Below are positions 50,354-57,626 of a stretch of 63,105 nucleotides of DNA, piece by piece; positions within the stretch are counted from its first letter, which is position 1; each line of letters begins with the position of its first letter. This stretch comes from a virus, in the IMG/VR virus record IMGVR_UViG_3300036831_000039, positions 1 through 63,105 of that record; one strand, 5' to 3'. Under the pieces are notes generated by a model. That model did no database searches. It was not told where the DNA came from and worked only from the letters and a program-made list of their open reading frames with translations. Made by a program: the position numbers and the translations under genes.

Positions 50354-51012
50354 GGCGCATCACTATCTCCTAGCCAATTATGCCAATGAGTGGCGAAGTC
50401 TTTACTATTCATGATTTCCGTGCTAAGTGAGGAAGCAAGTGACAATCCCTCATAAAGCTCACAACGCTCTTCAGGAGTGAATTGGTCAAATCGATTATTG
50501 CTAGGAAGCTTGTTAATTAGCTCATTTAACTCATTAGCTGCAACGTATGCAAGGTAATCGTAATCATCACTCTCGATTCCCCATACGGAAGATTTTTCCA
50601 GTTCTTTCGTTCCCTCATAAATACTAACTATAACTCCAACGTAACCCCAAACATTCAAACAGTAATCTTGAAGTCGCTTAAAATCTTGATCTACCGCGTG
50701 TTCCATGCTTGTCAAATCTGAGACATGCTGAGAATGTTTGTCACAGCACCAATGTTCTCTGGCTGCCTTTAGCATAGTTGCCTCATAGTCGTAATATAAT
50801 CGTAGACTACCTTCCTGAGTTAGGATTCTTTCCCCTTCATAGGGCAGTCGTCTAGTCCAAGTAGACACTATTCCGTGTCCGTCCTCTTCTCTCCAAGGCT
50901 CGTTCATCGTGTCATCGGGCTCAATGGTCACGATCGCGAATCGACCGCCGCCTAGCTCAATGTTTGTCCCAAAAACAATGTCCTCTGCTGAAAACATTCC
51001 AGACTCCTTCAA
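50350..51012 (-). CDS. Conserved phage hypothetical protein
   Basis: 220 aa. The segment EPWREEDGHGIVSTWTRR ... GERIL ... LRLYYDYEATMLKAAREHWCC is typical of a phage family of unknown function seen in many genomes. Helical C-terminal half with Asp/Glu. The 79-bp space upstream (51013-51091) shows no clear gene. Confidence 0.65.
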   Translation of the reverse strand: MKESGMFSAEDIVFGTNIELGGGRFAIVTIEPDDTMNEPWREEDGHGIVSTWTRRLPYEGERILTQEGSLRLYYDYEATMLKAAREHWCCDKHSQHVSDLTSMEHAVDQDFKRLQDYCLNVWGYVGVIVSIYEGTKELEKSSVWGIESDDYDYLAYVAANELNELINKLPSNNRFDQFTPEERCELYEGLSLASSLSTEIMNSKDFATHWHNWLGDSDAP

Positions 51013-51091
51013 ACGGAAATTTACCGGACCGTTGGAATAAGCTTCTGAGCTCGATTGTTATAGTAGCTGAAAGCGAGCCAGGAAGCCTTTA

Positions 51092-51349
51092 TTATGCTCT
51101 CCATGTAATTCTTGGCCAATTAAATTCAAAGGTAATCGAGTTACGGTAGACCATAGCCTTTCCCGTTTTAATCCATGTGCTATCATCACCGCTAGTTTGA
51201 CCTCCGTACCATTTAACCCTATTCCAACTAATAGTCAAGTGATACCCCGGTAATTCATACATGTATTCACTATCTTCCCAGCGTCGAAAGGTTAATCCTA
51301 TAAGGGGCAAGGCATGGTAATTGGAGCAATTAGACATATATAATGGCAT
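51092..51349 (-). CDS. Small hypothetical protein
   Basis: 85 aa, aromatic and beta-rich (YHLTISWNRVKWYGGQTSG). Its ATG overlaps the upstream stop. Unknown function. Confidence 0.5.
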   Translation of the reverse strand: MPLYMSNCSNYHALPLIGLTFRRWEDSEYMYELPGYHLTISWNRVKWYGGQTSGDDSTWIKTGKAMVYRNSITFEFNWPRITWRA

Positions 51350-51687
51350 TACTTAATCTCCTTTAGGCGTCGCTTTTTGGGCTGTTGGAGCCCTGTTCCG
51401 TTGCAGGACTTGCACTTCTCATACTGACCACCTGCTCCGCCCGGAACACGTACATAACCGGACGATTGAACACACTCAGTACATTCCTTCTCAGCGTGAC
51501 TATTCATGGTCATTCTTCCTTTCATCGTTTTCCACCACAAACTAACGGGCCAATTCAGCATAGGAATTTTTGAGTAATCTACCCGAAACGGATCATCAGT
51601 TGAAGAGTTTTCAGGCTCCGAAACAGTTCTGTGTACAATCGCAGAGCGTGAAACAGTGTGTTGAATTTGATAAAGACTAGTTGCCAT
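51349..51687 (-). CDS. Protein with DnaJ-like zinc motif
   Basis: 112 aa; the C-terminal half has CTECVQSSG and CKSCNGTG (CxxCxGxG), like DnaJ zinc modules and other proteins of this phage. A later start near the ATG before NSHAEKE would give a compact zinc protein of about 50 aa. Unknown function. Confidence 0.55.
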   Translation of the reverse strand: MATSLYQIQHTVSRSAIVHRTVSEPENSSTDDPFRVDYSKIPMLNWPVSLWWKTMKGRMTMNSHAEKECTECVQSSGYVRVPGGAGGQYEKCKSCNGTGLQQPKKRRLKEIK

Positions 51688-51695
51688 AATAATAG

Positions 51696-51884
51696 TTATC
51701 CTTCCTCTAGCACGGATGCAACAATCAAGTAGCCTACTGAGCTAATAGTAATTGTGCCCAACATACCAACAGTAGTGATCTTAGCTAGAATGTCTGCCAC
51801 TACTACAACATTAGTAAGATCGGTAGCATTGGCTTTGTGTGCACGTTTAATCAGTCGAAGTCGAAGGGCGTATAAAAACTCCAT
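51696..51884 (-). CDS. Small membrane protein behind a poly-G ribosome site
   Basis: 62 aa with a hydrophobic segment (ILAKITTVGMLGTITISSVGYLIVASVL). Its ATG follows a run of ten G by 5 nt. The run starts right after the previous gene's TAG, so it is likely its Shine-Dalgarno sequence, with a length that can vary by slippage. Confidence 0.6.
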   Translation of the reverse strand: MEFLYALRLRLIKRAHKANATDLTNVVVVADILAKITTVGMLGTITISSVGYLIVASVLEEG

Positions 51885-51889
51885 GAACG

Positions 51890-51899
51890 CCCCCCCCCC
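51890..51899. repeat. Homopolymer C10 (G10 on the coding strand)
   Basis: Ten consecutive C on the plus strand between a stop codon and the next ATG on the minus strand, at Shine-Dalgarno distance. Second such tract in the genome after 42571-42583. Confidence 0.9.
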
Positions 51900-52078
51900 T
51901 AAAGTAGCCGATAAGAGGTTTTGTAGTTAGTGGATGGAAACCATGAGCCGATACTTTCCTGGTCCGCGCAGAACGCATACAGGTTCTCATAGTTTCGAAT
52001 AAAAGTAGTTTTGCTGCGATTAGAAGATATTACCCACTCTACTCTAAATCCAGCGGACGAAAAAAGTTGGCTACTCAT
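51899..52078 (-). CDS. Small hypothetical protein (59 aa)
   Basis: 59 aa from ATG 52078, which overlaps the previous gene's end; the frame is open to 52159 but that part shadows the upstream gene. FSSAGFRVEWVISSNRSKTTFI and aromatic end. Unknown function. Confidence 0.5.
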   Translation of the reverse strand: MSSQLFSSAGFRVEWVISSNRSKTTFIRNYENLYAFCADQESIGSWFPSTNYKTSYRLL

Positions 52079-52244
52079 CGTATTTCTCCAGTGTGTCTTC
52101 ATGGTCAGCGTTGTTAGTGATGCTGTGCATGATCCCGGCTGCGAACGTGCTAAGTCCACCTAATCCAAGGCACAATATCACAGCCGTGATTAGCGCTCCG
52201 ACTCCAATTACCTGTGAGAGTGGCGTGACTGCAAGTGTTAGCAT
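52071..52244 (-). CDS. Small one-span membrane protein (57 aa)
   Basis: 57 aa: VIGVGALITAVILCLGLGGL forms a membrane helix and the tail is acidic (NNADHEDTLEKYDE). The stop overlaps the next start. Unknown function. Confidence 0.6.
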   Translation of the reverse strand: MLTLAVTPLSQVIGVGALITAVILCLGLGGLSTFAAGIMHSITNNADHEDTLEKYDE

Positions 52245-52254
52245 GATAGTACCT

Positions 52255-52473
52255 CTAAGGCGCGATTAGGACAGCAACAGCGGCGATCCCGATAGCTTTG
52301 CTTGCAGCCAAAAAGGTACCAAGAGCCTCAGTATTTGCCAGATCACTGCATGCTGCTACTAGTTTATCAAAAACCTTCTGATCGCCCTCATAGGAACGAT
52401 CAGAGGATTCCATAATGTCAAGGAATTTGGAAAAAAGGTCAATAACTCGTTGCTTCTTAGTTTGGCTATACAT
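52255..52473 (-). CDS. Small protein with hydrophobic C-terminus
   Basis: 72 aa, helical and charged N-terminal part and a C-terminal hydrophobic stretch (TFLAASKAIGIAAVAVLIAP), possibly a tail anchor. Unknown function. Confidence 0.55.
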   Translation of the reverse strand: MYSQTKKQRVIDLFSKFLDIMESSDRSYEGDQKVFDKLVAACSDLANTEALGTFLAASKAIGIAAVAVLIAP

Positions 52474-52475
52474 GA

Positions 52476-52946
52476 TTAATTCTCTCCATCTTTCTTCATC
52501 AGAGTTTTTCGATATTCTTCCAGACCGGCCTCGGATAAGTGCTCACAATCTTCGTCAATCTGTTCATACCGCTGCAAATCATAGTAGGAGAGATTGCTAA
52601 TTTGGTTATCAAACTCTCCTTCTGTCATCCACAGATCAAACAACTCTCTGTCAGTGTGTGTTCTACCTGGTTGCGGAACCGACTTCTCCCGCCAGTGCCC
52701 GACAGAAGCTATACGGGTCTTAATGACTTCAGCTATTAGTAGATTATCCACAAAATTAATACTTCCCTGGACTACGACGAGGGTATCGCCAGAATATATG
52801 ACGTTGGAGTACCAATTATCCGAAGAGTTGAGCACGTTGGCCCGAAGAGTAGCCAGAGCCTCATCGATCCATGCAGTAATTGTGTTATCCTCGATTGAAT
52901 CGCCCCTCCAAGGGTCGGTCTTAAATACAAGTTCGTAATTGTTCAT
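52476..52946 (-). CDS. Hypothetical protein
   Basis: 156 aa, acidic, mixed alpha/beta. WIDEALATLRANVLNSSDNWY and a helical C-terminus. No recognisable motif. It is one of the first genes of the long minus-strand transcript, where host-takeover proteins are usual. Confidence 0.6.
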   Translation of the reverse strand: MNNYELVFKTDPWRGDSIEDNTITAWIDEALATLRANVLNSSDNWYSNVIYSGDTLVVVQGSINFVDNLLIAEVIKTRIASVGHWREKSVPQPGRTHTDRELFDLWMTEGEFDNQISNLSYYDLQRYEQIDEDCEHLSEAGLEEYRKTLMKKDGEN

Positions 52947-52949
52947 GGC

Positions 52950-53012
52950 TTAGGTTCTCCAGGCCCCTTGAGCTTCTGCATCAGATCCAAAGTAGGTCAC
53001 ATTAATTTTCAT
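52950..53012 (-). CDS. Micro-gene (20 aa)
   Basis: A 20-codon ORF (MKINVTYFGSDAEAQGAWRT) with AGGGG before the ATG, fitting exactly between two genes. Could be a small peptide or a translational leader for the next gene. Confidence 0.35.
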   Translation of the reverse strand: MKINVTYFGSDAEAQGAWRT

Positions 53013-53032
53013 AGCTACCCCTATGTAGAAGG

Positions 53033-53152
53033 CTAATGGTTAATAATCACTGGAAAGAACTTCCAGCAGAACACGACGCCAAAGATGAATGCTACGATGA
53101 GCGGTAAGATGACAGGGGAGGGCGAGCGAGGCGATCTATGCTGAAATTCCAT
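53033..53152 (-). CDS. Small one-span membrane protein (39 aa)
   Basis: 39 aa: basic, Pro-rich N-terminus, then one membrane helix (VILPLIVAFIFGVVFCWKFF). Start overlaps the previous gene by 17 nt. Small early membrane proteins are typical of phages; function unknown. Confidence 0.5.
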   Translation of the reverse strand: MEFQHRSPRSPSPVILPLIVAFIFGVVFCWKFFPVIINH

Positions 53153-53348
53153 TTGCGAGAACGTCACGAATAATCTCCCCTAACTCATTCATTGTTGCGG
53201 CTTCAAGGAATGTAGGATGAATTGCCCGTAATGGGGCACAATCGAGGGCAAATCGGATTAGCGCTTTAGCCTGCTCTTCTGTCATAATTACTTGCACTTC
53301 ACGAGGCGGAGGGGGCTGCGGAGGTGGAGTAATTAAAGTTGCTCTCAT
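53136..53348 (-). CDS. Small protein of a duplicated family (copy 2)
   Basis: 70 aa: Pro-rich N-terminus, EVQVIMTEEQAKALIRFAL, then a helical end. It is similar in layout and motif to the 72-aa protein at 47576-47794. Unknown function. Confidence 0.6.
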   Translation of the reverse strand: MRATLITPPPQPPPPREVQVIMTEEQAKALIRFALDCAPLRAIHPTFLEAATMNELGEIIRDVLANGISA

Positions 53349-53530
53349 CGTTTGGTGTCCTTTCGATTAACATAAATTTCCGTTTCATCGGCCAATTCAA
53401 CAGGATTAAGTTTGCACTTAAACACTCGTGCTCCCTTGTACTTGTTAGCAATCGTTAGAGCATCAGACTGCCGACTGAAGGCAGCAATTAACTCCTGATT
53501 ATCAAGATAAACTACGTAGCCCAAAGGCAT
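53345..53530 (-). CDS. Small hypothetical protein
   Basis: 61 aa from ATG 53530, 7 nt after AAGGAG. The frame is open to 53635, which would give 96 aa. YVVYLDNQELIAAFSRQSDALTIANKY is a compact alpha/beta start. Unknown function. Confidence 0.55.
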   Translation of the reverse strand: MPLGYVVYLDNQELIAAFSRQSDALTIANKYKGARVFKCKLNPVELADETEIYVNRKDTKR

Positions 53531-53641
53531 AACAGGCTCCTTTTCTCTTGTTTGTGGTGTTCTAAGGAGCGGTCGAGCAGTTCCGGGATACTCCTGCTCT
53601 TTCGCTAATTTAATCCCTCTATTGACAGCCTGCATGCTGTC

Positions 53642-53749
53642 TCAACCTGCTTCAAGCAATGTTAGGTTCGCCTCAAACTCCGCGACCGCTTCTTGGAAAT
53701 CCATCCAGTCTGTGAGATCCTCCAGATCCCTTAGCAGCTCGTCATCCAT
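53642..53749 (-). CDS. Small acidic protein (35 aa)
   Basis: 35 aa, very acidic and helical (DDELLRDLEDLTDWMDF), behind GGGAGG. First gene after the strong terminator at 53772-53799. An acidic DNA-mimic-like or inhibitor peptide is possible, not shown. Confidence 0.5.
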   Translation of the reverse strand: MDDELLRDLEDLTDWMDFQEAVAEFEANLTLLEAG

Positions 53750-53771
53750 GACACAGTCCTCCCTACTAACG

Positions 53772-53799
53772 AAAAAAGCCGCCCCCGTTAAGGAGCGGC
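53772..53799 (-). terminator. Intrinsic terminator after the first early gene
   Basis: On the minus strand GCCGCTCC pairs with GGGGGCGGC around a TTAAC loop and is followed by six T. It ends transcription from the 53830-54210 gene, making that gene a separate, strongly expressed unit with partial read-through into the remaining early genes. Confidence 0.85.
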
Positions 53800-53829
53800 C
53801 TGGAATGCCCGTAAGTGTGTGAGATCGGG

Positions 53830-54210
53830 CTAAGATTCCACGTTGAACTTCTTAGCCAACTGGTCGAGCATGGTGAACATCTTAAGATTAACATCGGCCT
53901 GAGTAACTCTAATGCCTACAACCTGCTCGCGGGAACGCGGCTCCTTGATAATCATCGCGAACGTGGTCAACTGCTTCTCGCCCGCATTGAGCACCCGCAT
54001 GACACGATACGGCCCGTATTCCTTGCCGGTCTGGCCACTCACGACCCTGACCATATCACCCTCCCGCGTTTCGGGCTCAACTTCGGCGAGCTTGATCGGG
54101 CAGCTAAACTTATCGGCCCATTTGCCCTGACGCTGAGCGGGCGCGTGCTGAACGGGAACTTCGGGAGCGGCGGAATTGGCGGTAGCGGATTTCTTGTTAG
54201 ACATAATCAC
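53830..54210 (-). CDS. First early protein, putative DNA-binding or host-takeover protein
   Basis: 126 aa from GTG 54210 (GGAG 5 nt upstream) or ATG 54204. Low-complexity N-terminus (Ser/Ala/Pro/Gln), then an SH3-like beta part (GDMVRVVSGQTGKEYGPYRVMRVL) and a helical C-terminus. The DNA is more GC-rich than neighbouring genes. It is insulated by its own operator-like palindrome upstream and terminator downstream, as expected for an abundant immediate-early protein. Function unknown. Confidence 0.65.
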   Translation of the reverse strand: MIMSNKKSATANSAAPEVPVQHAPAQRQGKWADKFSCPIKLAEVEPETREGDMVRVVSGQTGKEYGPYRVMRVLNAGEKQLTTFAMIIKEPRSREQVVGIRVTQADVNLKMFTMLDQLAKKFNVES

Positions 54211-54241
54211 AAATTCTCCTGATTGTTAGTTGTTAATAATA

Positions 54242-54261
54242 GCTAGAAAACGTTTTCTAGC
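54242..54261. promoter_or_regulatory. 20-bp perfect palindrome upstream of the first early gene
   Basis: GCTAGAAAACGTTTTCTAGC is perfectly self-complementary. On the minus strand it is followed at once by TATTAT, a plausible -10, about 40 bp before the gene start at 54210, so a bound protein would block this promoter. No repressor gene is evident, so the binder may be a host or phage regulator. Confidence 0.6.
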
Positions 54262-54542
54262 AGGTAAAATCACTAAGGTAATTTGGTAGTCTCTCCTACC
54301 AGTCACGCATAGTAATTAGGAACTTAAGAACTTGTCTTAGAGCTTCCTGACTGCCGCGTTCCAGATGCCAGCAAGTTAGGTCCGCCAACTCGAAAAAGCA
54401 CATGAAAATTTCGTCAAAGAGCTAAACTACTGATTCTAAACGCAATTCTCCCACAAACAGAACGCTCGTTCGGCTAAATTTCCATAGGATTTCCACAGGC
54501 CGAAAGTGTTATTGTGAGGAAAGTCGGGCCTGGTAGCAAGGA
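54262..54542. other. Gene-poor divergent control region, left half
   Basis: About 280 bp with stops in all frames and no conserved gene. It holds a GAACG/CGTTC inverted pair near 54460 and a Gly/Cys-rich stretch of no clear meaning. It separates leftward early genes from rightward late genes, so promoters are expected here. Confidence 0.5.
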
Positions 54543-54770
54543 ATGTGCCAACTCGCCTACTCATTAAGAATGGAATATATGGAAATCACGAACTATTTAA
54601 TTCCGTATATAACTCTATACCATTCTATCATTCCACGTGTGCGGACATCCATTATCGGGATATGGAACTATTTACTTCCTCCCCCTAAAATTACTGCCCG
54701 CTCACAAGAGGCAGCTAATATTATCCGCAAATCCGCAAATACTTTTTTACGGCACAAAGGTTGTTTGTGA
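54543..54770 (+). CDS. Doubtful small ORF in the control region
   Basis: 75 codons, hydrophobic N-terminal part and a basic helical end (SQEAANIIRKSANTFLRH). AAGGA abuts the ATG without spacing; an inner ATG has little support. Composition is weakly protein-like. It may be real but could equally be a chance frame in the regulatory region. Confidence 0.3.
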   Translation: MCQLAYSLRMEYMEITNYLIPYITLYHSIIPRVRTSIIGIWNYLLPPPKITARSQEAANIIRKSANTFLRHKGCL

Positions 54771-55125
54771 AGTGCGATAGTGTGGTGTGCGGGCCGGGAT
54801 TGTGCGAGGGGTAGCCGGTATGGATCGGTCACAGAGGGGGGTAGGCTCCATACAGTTATTTTTTTTTAAAAAAAATTAATTAATTATTATGGGGAAAATA
54901 AAGGAAAGCTATTATAGTTCCTCTCTCGTGTCTTACATCCTTTATAACAATCTAGACCCCCTATTTCATTCCACACATCCACATCCGGCCCGCTTTTATA
55001 GAACTACCACCTAAGACTATAGCTAATTTGTGGAAATAGTAGCTAATGGTCCGCTCTCTCTACGTTCGAGCGGGTGTAAGAGTATGTGGGTATTTATTAT
55101 ATTTAATTTAGTGTATAATTACTTA
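54771..55125. other. Gene-poor region with A/T tract and promoter-like -10
   Basis: About 355 bp without a convincing gene. It contains a T9/A8 tract followed by TTAATTAATTA (about 54858-54886), typical of easily melted origin or bent DNA, a G6 run just before it, and TATAAT at 55114-55119 with a poor -35, 6 nt before the terminase small-subunit GTG. An origin here is a guess based on composition and on the divergence of the two arms. Confidence 0.45.
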
Positions 55126-55815
55126 GTGGCCAAAGACTTTATCCAAACTTCCGCTATAATTAAATCCGATAAATCCGAGCGCATTCCCCAACGGAAAGAT
55201 CCTGTATATAAACAGTATATTCGTGAAATCGGGGGCCGTAAGGGACTAAGAGGACTAGCAATGGCCTCTGCCAATCCCAAGGCTGTCCAGTTACTAGAGC
55301 TATTGGATGATGAATCCTACAACACTTGGGGCGTAAAGAAACTCTTGCAGGCTGCATCTATTACCTTTAATGAGGCTCTCCAATTACGGGATGAGCGGAG
55401 TCGTAATCTTGCGGTGTCTACTATGATCTCGCGACTGCCAGAACTGGCAGAGGATTTAGTGGAGGATGCTCTTACCCGAAGAATGGTATGTCCTATTTGC
55501 CAGGGTAACCGAGTTATATTCAAATCAGACAAGGATAAGGGTGAGTATGCAGTTGTATGCGATGGTTGTCGCGGATTCGGTGAACTAGTCCAGAAGGGTG
55601 ATAAAGACGCTAGACAATTGGTAGCCAAAGCTACTAAGATAATTGACGACAATCCTGGCGTACTAGTAGACGCTCGTACTCAGGTTAATCAAGTATTCCA
55701 GAATCCATTAGGTAGCAGCTTTGAAGAAGCTATGAAGAAGGCAGGCAAACTAATTACTCTAACTCCTAGAAAGGTAGACAATGAAAATAGTATTATTGAA
55801 AGCGAACTTGTCTGA
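55126..55815 (+). CDS. Probable terminase small subunit with zinc module
   Basis: 229 aa from GTG 55126. The frame is open to 55030, but the upstream part is not protein-like. The N-terminal part has a helix-turn-helix-like helical pattern (AVQLLELLDDESYNTWGVKKLLQAASITFNEALQLRD). CPICQGNR and CDGCRGFG (near residues 120-150) form a DnaJ-like zinc module, followed by a helical end. It lies two genes upstream of the terminase ATPase, as expected. There is no ribosome site before GTG and TATAAT ends 6 nt upstream, so translation may be leaderless. Confidence 0.6.
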   Translation: MAKDFIQTSAIIKSDKSERIPQRKDPVYKQYIREIGGRKGLRGLAMASANPKAVQLLELLDDESYNTWGVKKLLQAASITFNEALQLRDERSRNLAVSTMISRLPELAEDLVEDALTRRMVCPICQGNRVIFKSDKDKGEYAVVCDGCRGFGELVQKGDKDARQLVAKATKIIDDNPGVLVDARTQVNQVFQNPLGSSFEEAMKKAGKLITLTPRKVDNENSIIESELV

Positions 55816-55972
55816 GATTAAACCGCCACTGGAAGATATTGCTAAGTGTTTGCGAGCTATTTGCAAGTTTAATAATATTCCACTAGAAGATCCAGTCGTT
55901 CCCGAGTTTGAACCGGTATCCTATACCACAGACGAATACACTCAGATAGTTACAGAACATAAATCCAAGTAA
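55781..55972 (+). CDS. Small hypothetical protein
   Basis: 63 aa, ATG 7 nt after AAAGG inside the end of the small-subunit gene; stop overlaps the terminase ATG (TAATG). Helical N-terminus and acidic end. May be a terminase accessory. Confidence 0.6.
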   Translation: MKIVLLKANLSEIKPPLEDIAKCLRAICKFNNIPLEDPVVPEFEPVSYTTDEYTQIVTEHKSK

Positions 55973-57237
55973 TGTACGCTCGCTCTATTATAGATATGAA
56001 TTTAGCCTCATTCCAAGACGCTATGGGAATGCGGCTGATGCACTATGATTTCGATTTCATTCGGAACGTAGTAGAGGATCTAGAGAAGCTTCCTACCGAA
56101 AAGGATAAGTGGGGTAGGCCTATCTATGGAGATAATGGCCCGTTCAGTCGCCCACTTACTACCGCTGAGTGGGAATTTATAAATAATGAGCGTATAGTTA
56201 ATAAGTTTGACTACCTACATTTCTTTGAAAACTATTGTCATGCATTAATTGTAAAGCCTGGGGATAGTCGTGACCAGCGGGTTGAGCCAATCAAGAACCT
56301 TCTTGAATCTCAGCGAGTGCTACACAATCTCATGGCTGAACGAGAAGAACTTATCTACCAGGAAATGCTAGAAGGAATGCCCATTGACGGAATCCTTATA
56401 GCTATGAACAAAGCCCGCCAGCTTGGAGCTACTCAATATGGGCGTGGCGCTTCAATGCATCGTGTTTTATTCTGGGATGATACTCCGGCAGTAGCAGCTT
56501 CTGTAGACGACGAGATGGTACACACTTTATACTCTAGAGATAAGGTTATATTTGATAACCTCCCATGGTGGCTAAAGCCTTCTGTAGAGTATGATGTTAA
56601 AGATGCTCACCTCTCATTCGGAGGATTACAATCTTCAGTAACCTATTTTCAGGCTAACCAAAAAGGCGGGCTCGGGACGGGTAAGACGCTATCAACTGTC
56701 CATCTTACAGAGGTTGGTCTATGGGAAGCACAGGCAGGATTAGAATCCGTTAAGCGAATTAGATTCGATCTGTTGCCAACAATCCCGCAGTCATCTAAGA
56801 CCCTAGTATTTTTTGAGTCTACAGCTAATGGACGCAACAATTACTGGCATAGATTCGTAATGGACGCATGGGAAGGTAAGAGTAGATTTGTAGCCTACTT
56901 TTGCCCCTTCTATGCGGAGCCCGGAAAGTACAAGCGTCGTCCACCTGAAGGATGGAATCCAGCAGATCACACTAAGAGTATGATTGAGCAAGTAGAACGT
57001 ACCTCACCTTCTTACATGGGGTACACGGTACGGCTTTCCGCAGAGCAAGCTTACTATTGGGAATCCGAGTATGATTCAGCTAAGCGTAACGGGGAGCTTG
57101 GATCGTTCCTAGCAAATTACCCTGCTACTCTCGAAGAGTCATTTCAGCACTCGGGCTCTAAAGCATTTTCATTAGACTCTATACAGCATATTCGATCTAC
57201 TGTTAGAGCTGGTATGCCATACGAACTTATAGGATAA
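55972..57237 (+). CDS. terL (ATPase part): Terminase large subunit, ATPase half
   Basis: 421 aa. Walker A-like MNKARQLGATQYGRG (147-159), coupling region, Walker B STVHLTEVGLWEAQ (about 241-254, with the catalytic Glu), and motif III/C STANGRNNYW (283-292) are those of a packaging ATPase. The nuclease domain that normally follows in one polypeptide is absent: the gene ends after PYELIG, and the nuclease is found 390 bp downstream as a separate gene in a different frame. An incidental GGLGTGKT lies just before Walker B. It powers packaging at the portal. Confidence 0.85.
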   Translation: MYARSIIDMNLASFQDAMGMRLMHYDFDFIRNVVEDLEKLPTEKDKWGRPIYGDNGPFSRPLTTAEWEFINNERIVNKFDYLHFFENYCHALIVKPGDSRDQRVEPIKNLLESQRVLHNLMAEREELIYQEMLEGMPIDGILIAMNKARQLGATQYGRGASMHRVLFWDDTPAVAASVDDEMVHTLYSRDKVIFDNLPWWLKPSVEYDVKDAHLSFGGLQSSVTYFQANQKGGLGTGKTLSTVHLTEVGLWEAQAGLESVKRIRFDLLPTIPQSSKTLVFFESTANGRNNYWHRFVMDAWEGKSRFVAYFCPFYAEPGKYKRRPPEGWNPADHTKSMIEQVERTSPSYMGYTVRLSAEQAYYWESEYDSAKRNGELGSFLANYPATLEESFQHSGSKAFSLDSIQHIRSTVRAGMPYELIG

Positions 57238-57251
57238 GAAAGGATAATTCT

Positions 57252-57626
57252 TTGAATCCATGGATAGGAGTAGATTTCGACGGGACATTATGTTTTGTAG
57301 ATCCTAATAACCTAGAGGAAGAATGTGGTAAGCCGTTGGAGCCAATGGTTGCACTAATCAAGCGATTACGTAAAAGCGGCAAAGATGTACGCATATTTAC
57401 AGCCCGGGTAAGTAAGAATAATTTTCCCATCGATCACCCGTGGTCCGATGTACAGAAGTCTATTAGATACCAACGAAAGATAGTTCAGAACTGGTGCCTT
57501 AAACATATTGGGGAAGTATTGCCAATAACGTGTGAAAAAGATTATTACATGGAAAAACTATATGATGATCGTGCAGTTCGTGTCGGGTATAACACAGGAT
57601 TTCTTTTAAACGAAGATAATAGATAG
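57252..57626 (+). CDS. HAD-family hydrolase between the terminase halves
   Basis: 124 aa with TTG start, 7 nt after GAAAGGA. IGVDFDGTLCFV (motif I, nucleophile Asp8 and Asp10), RIFTAR (motif II Thr50) and KLYDDRAVRV (motif IV, about 104-114) are those of small phage HAD hydrolases that remove phosphate, often annotated as nucleotidases or polynucleotide 3' phosphatases. It lies exactly between the ATPase and nuclease genes of the terminase, with overlap to the latter (TAGTG), so all three are translated together. Confidence 0.75.
   Translation: MNPWIGVDFDGTLCFVDPNNLEEECGKPLEPMVALIKRLRKSGKDVRIFTARVSKNNFPIDHPWSDVQKSIRYQRKIVQNWCLKHIGEVLPITCEKDYYMEKLYDDRAVRVGYNTGFLLNEDNR

Noticed and set aside
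55030-55125. N-terminal extension of the terminase small subunit from 55030
   Set aside because: The added residues are not protein-like for this family, and no ribosome site stands before 55030; GTG 55126 begins the conserved-looking part.
56665-56690. Canonical-looking P-loop GGLGTGKT in the terminase ATPase gene
   Set aside because: It is just before Walker B, whereas the real Walker A position holds KARQLGAT at residues 147-154; likely coincidence within the family's conserved Gly-rich pre-Walker-B segment.
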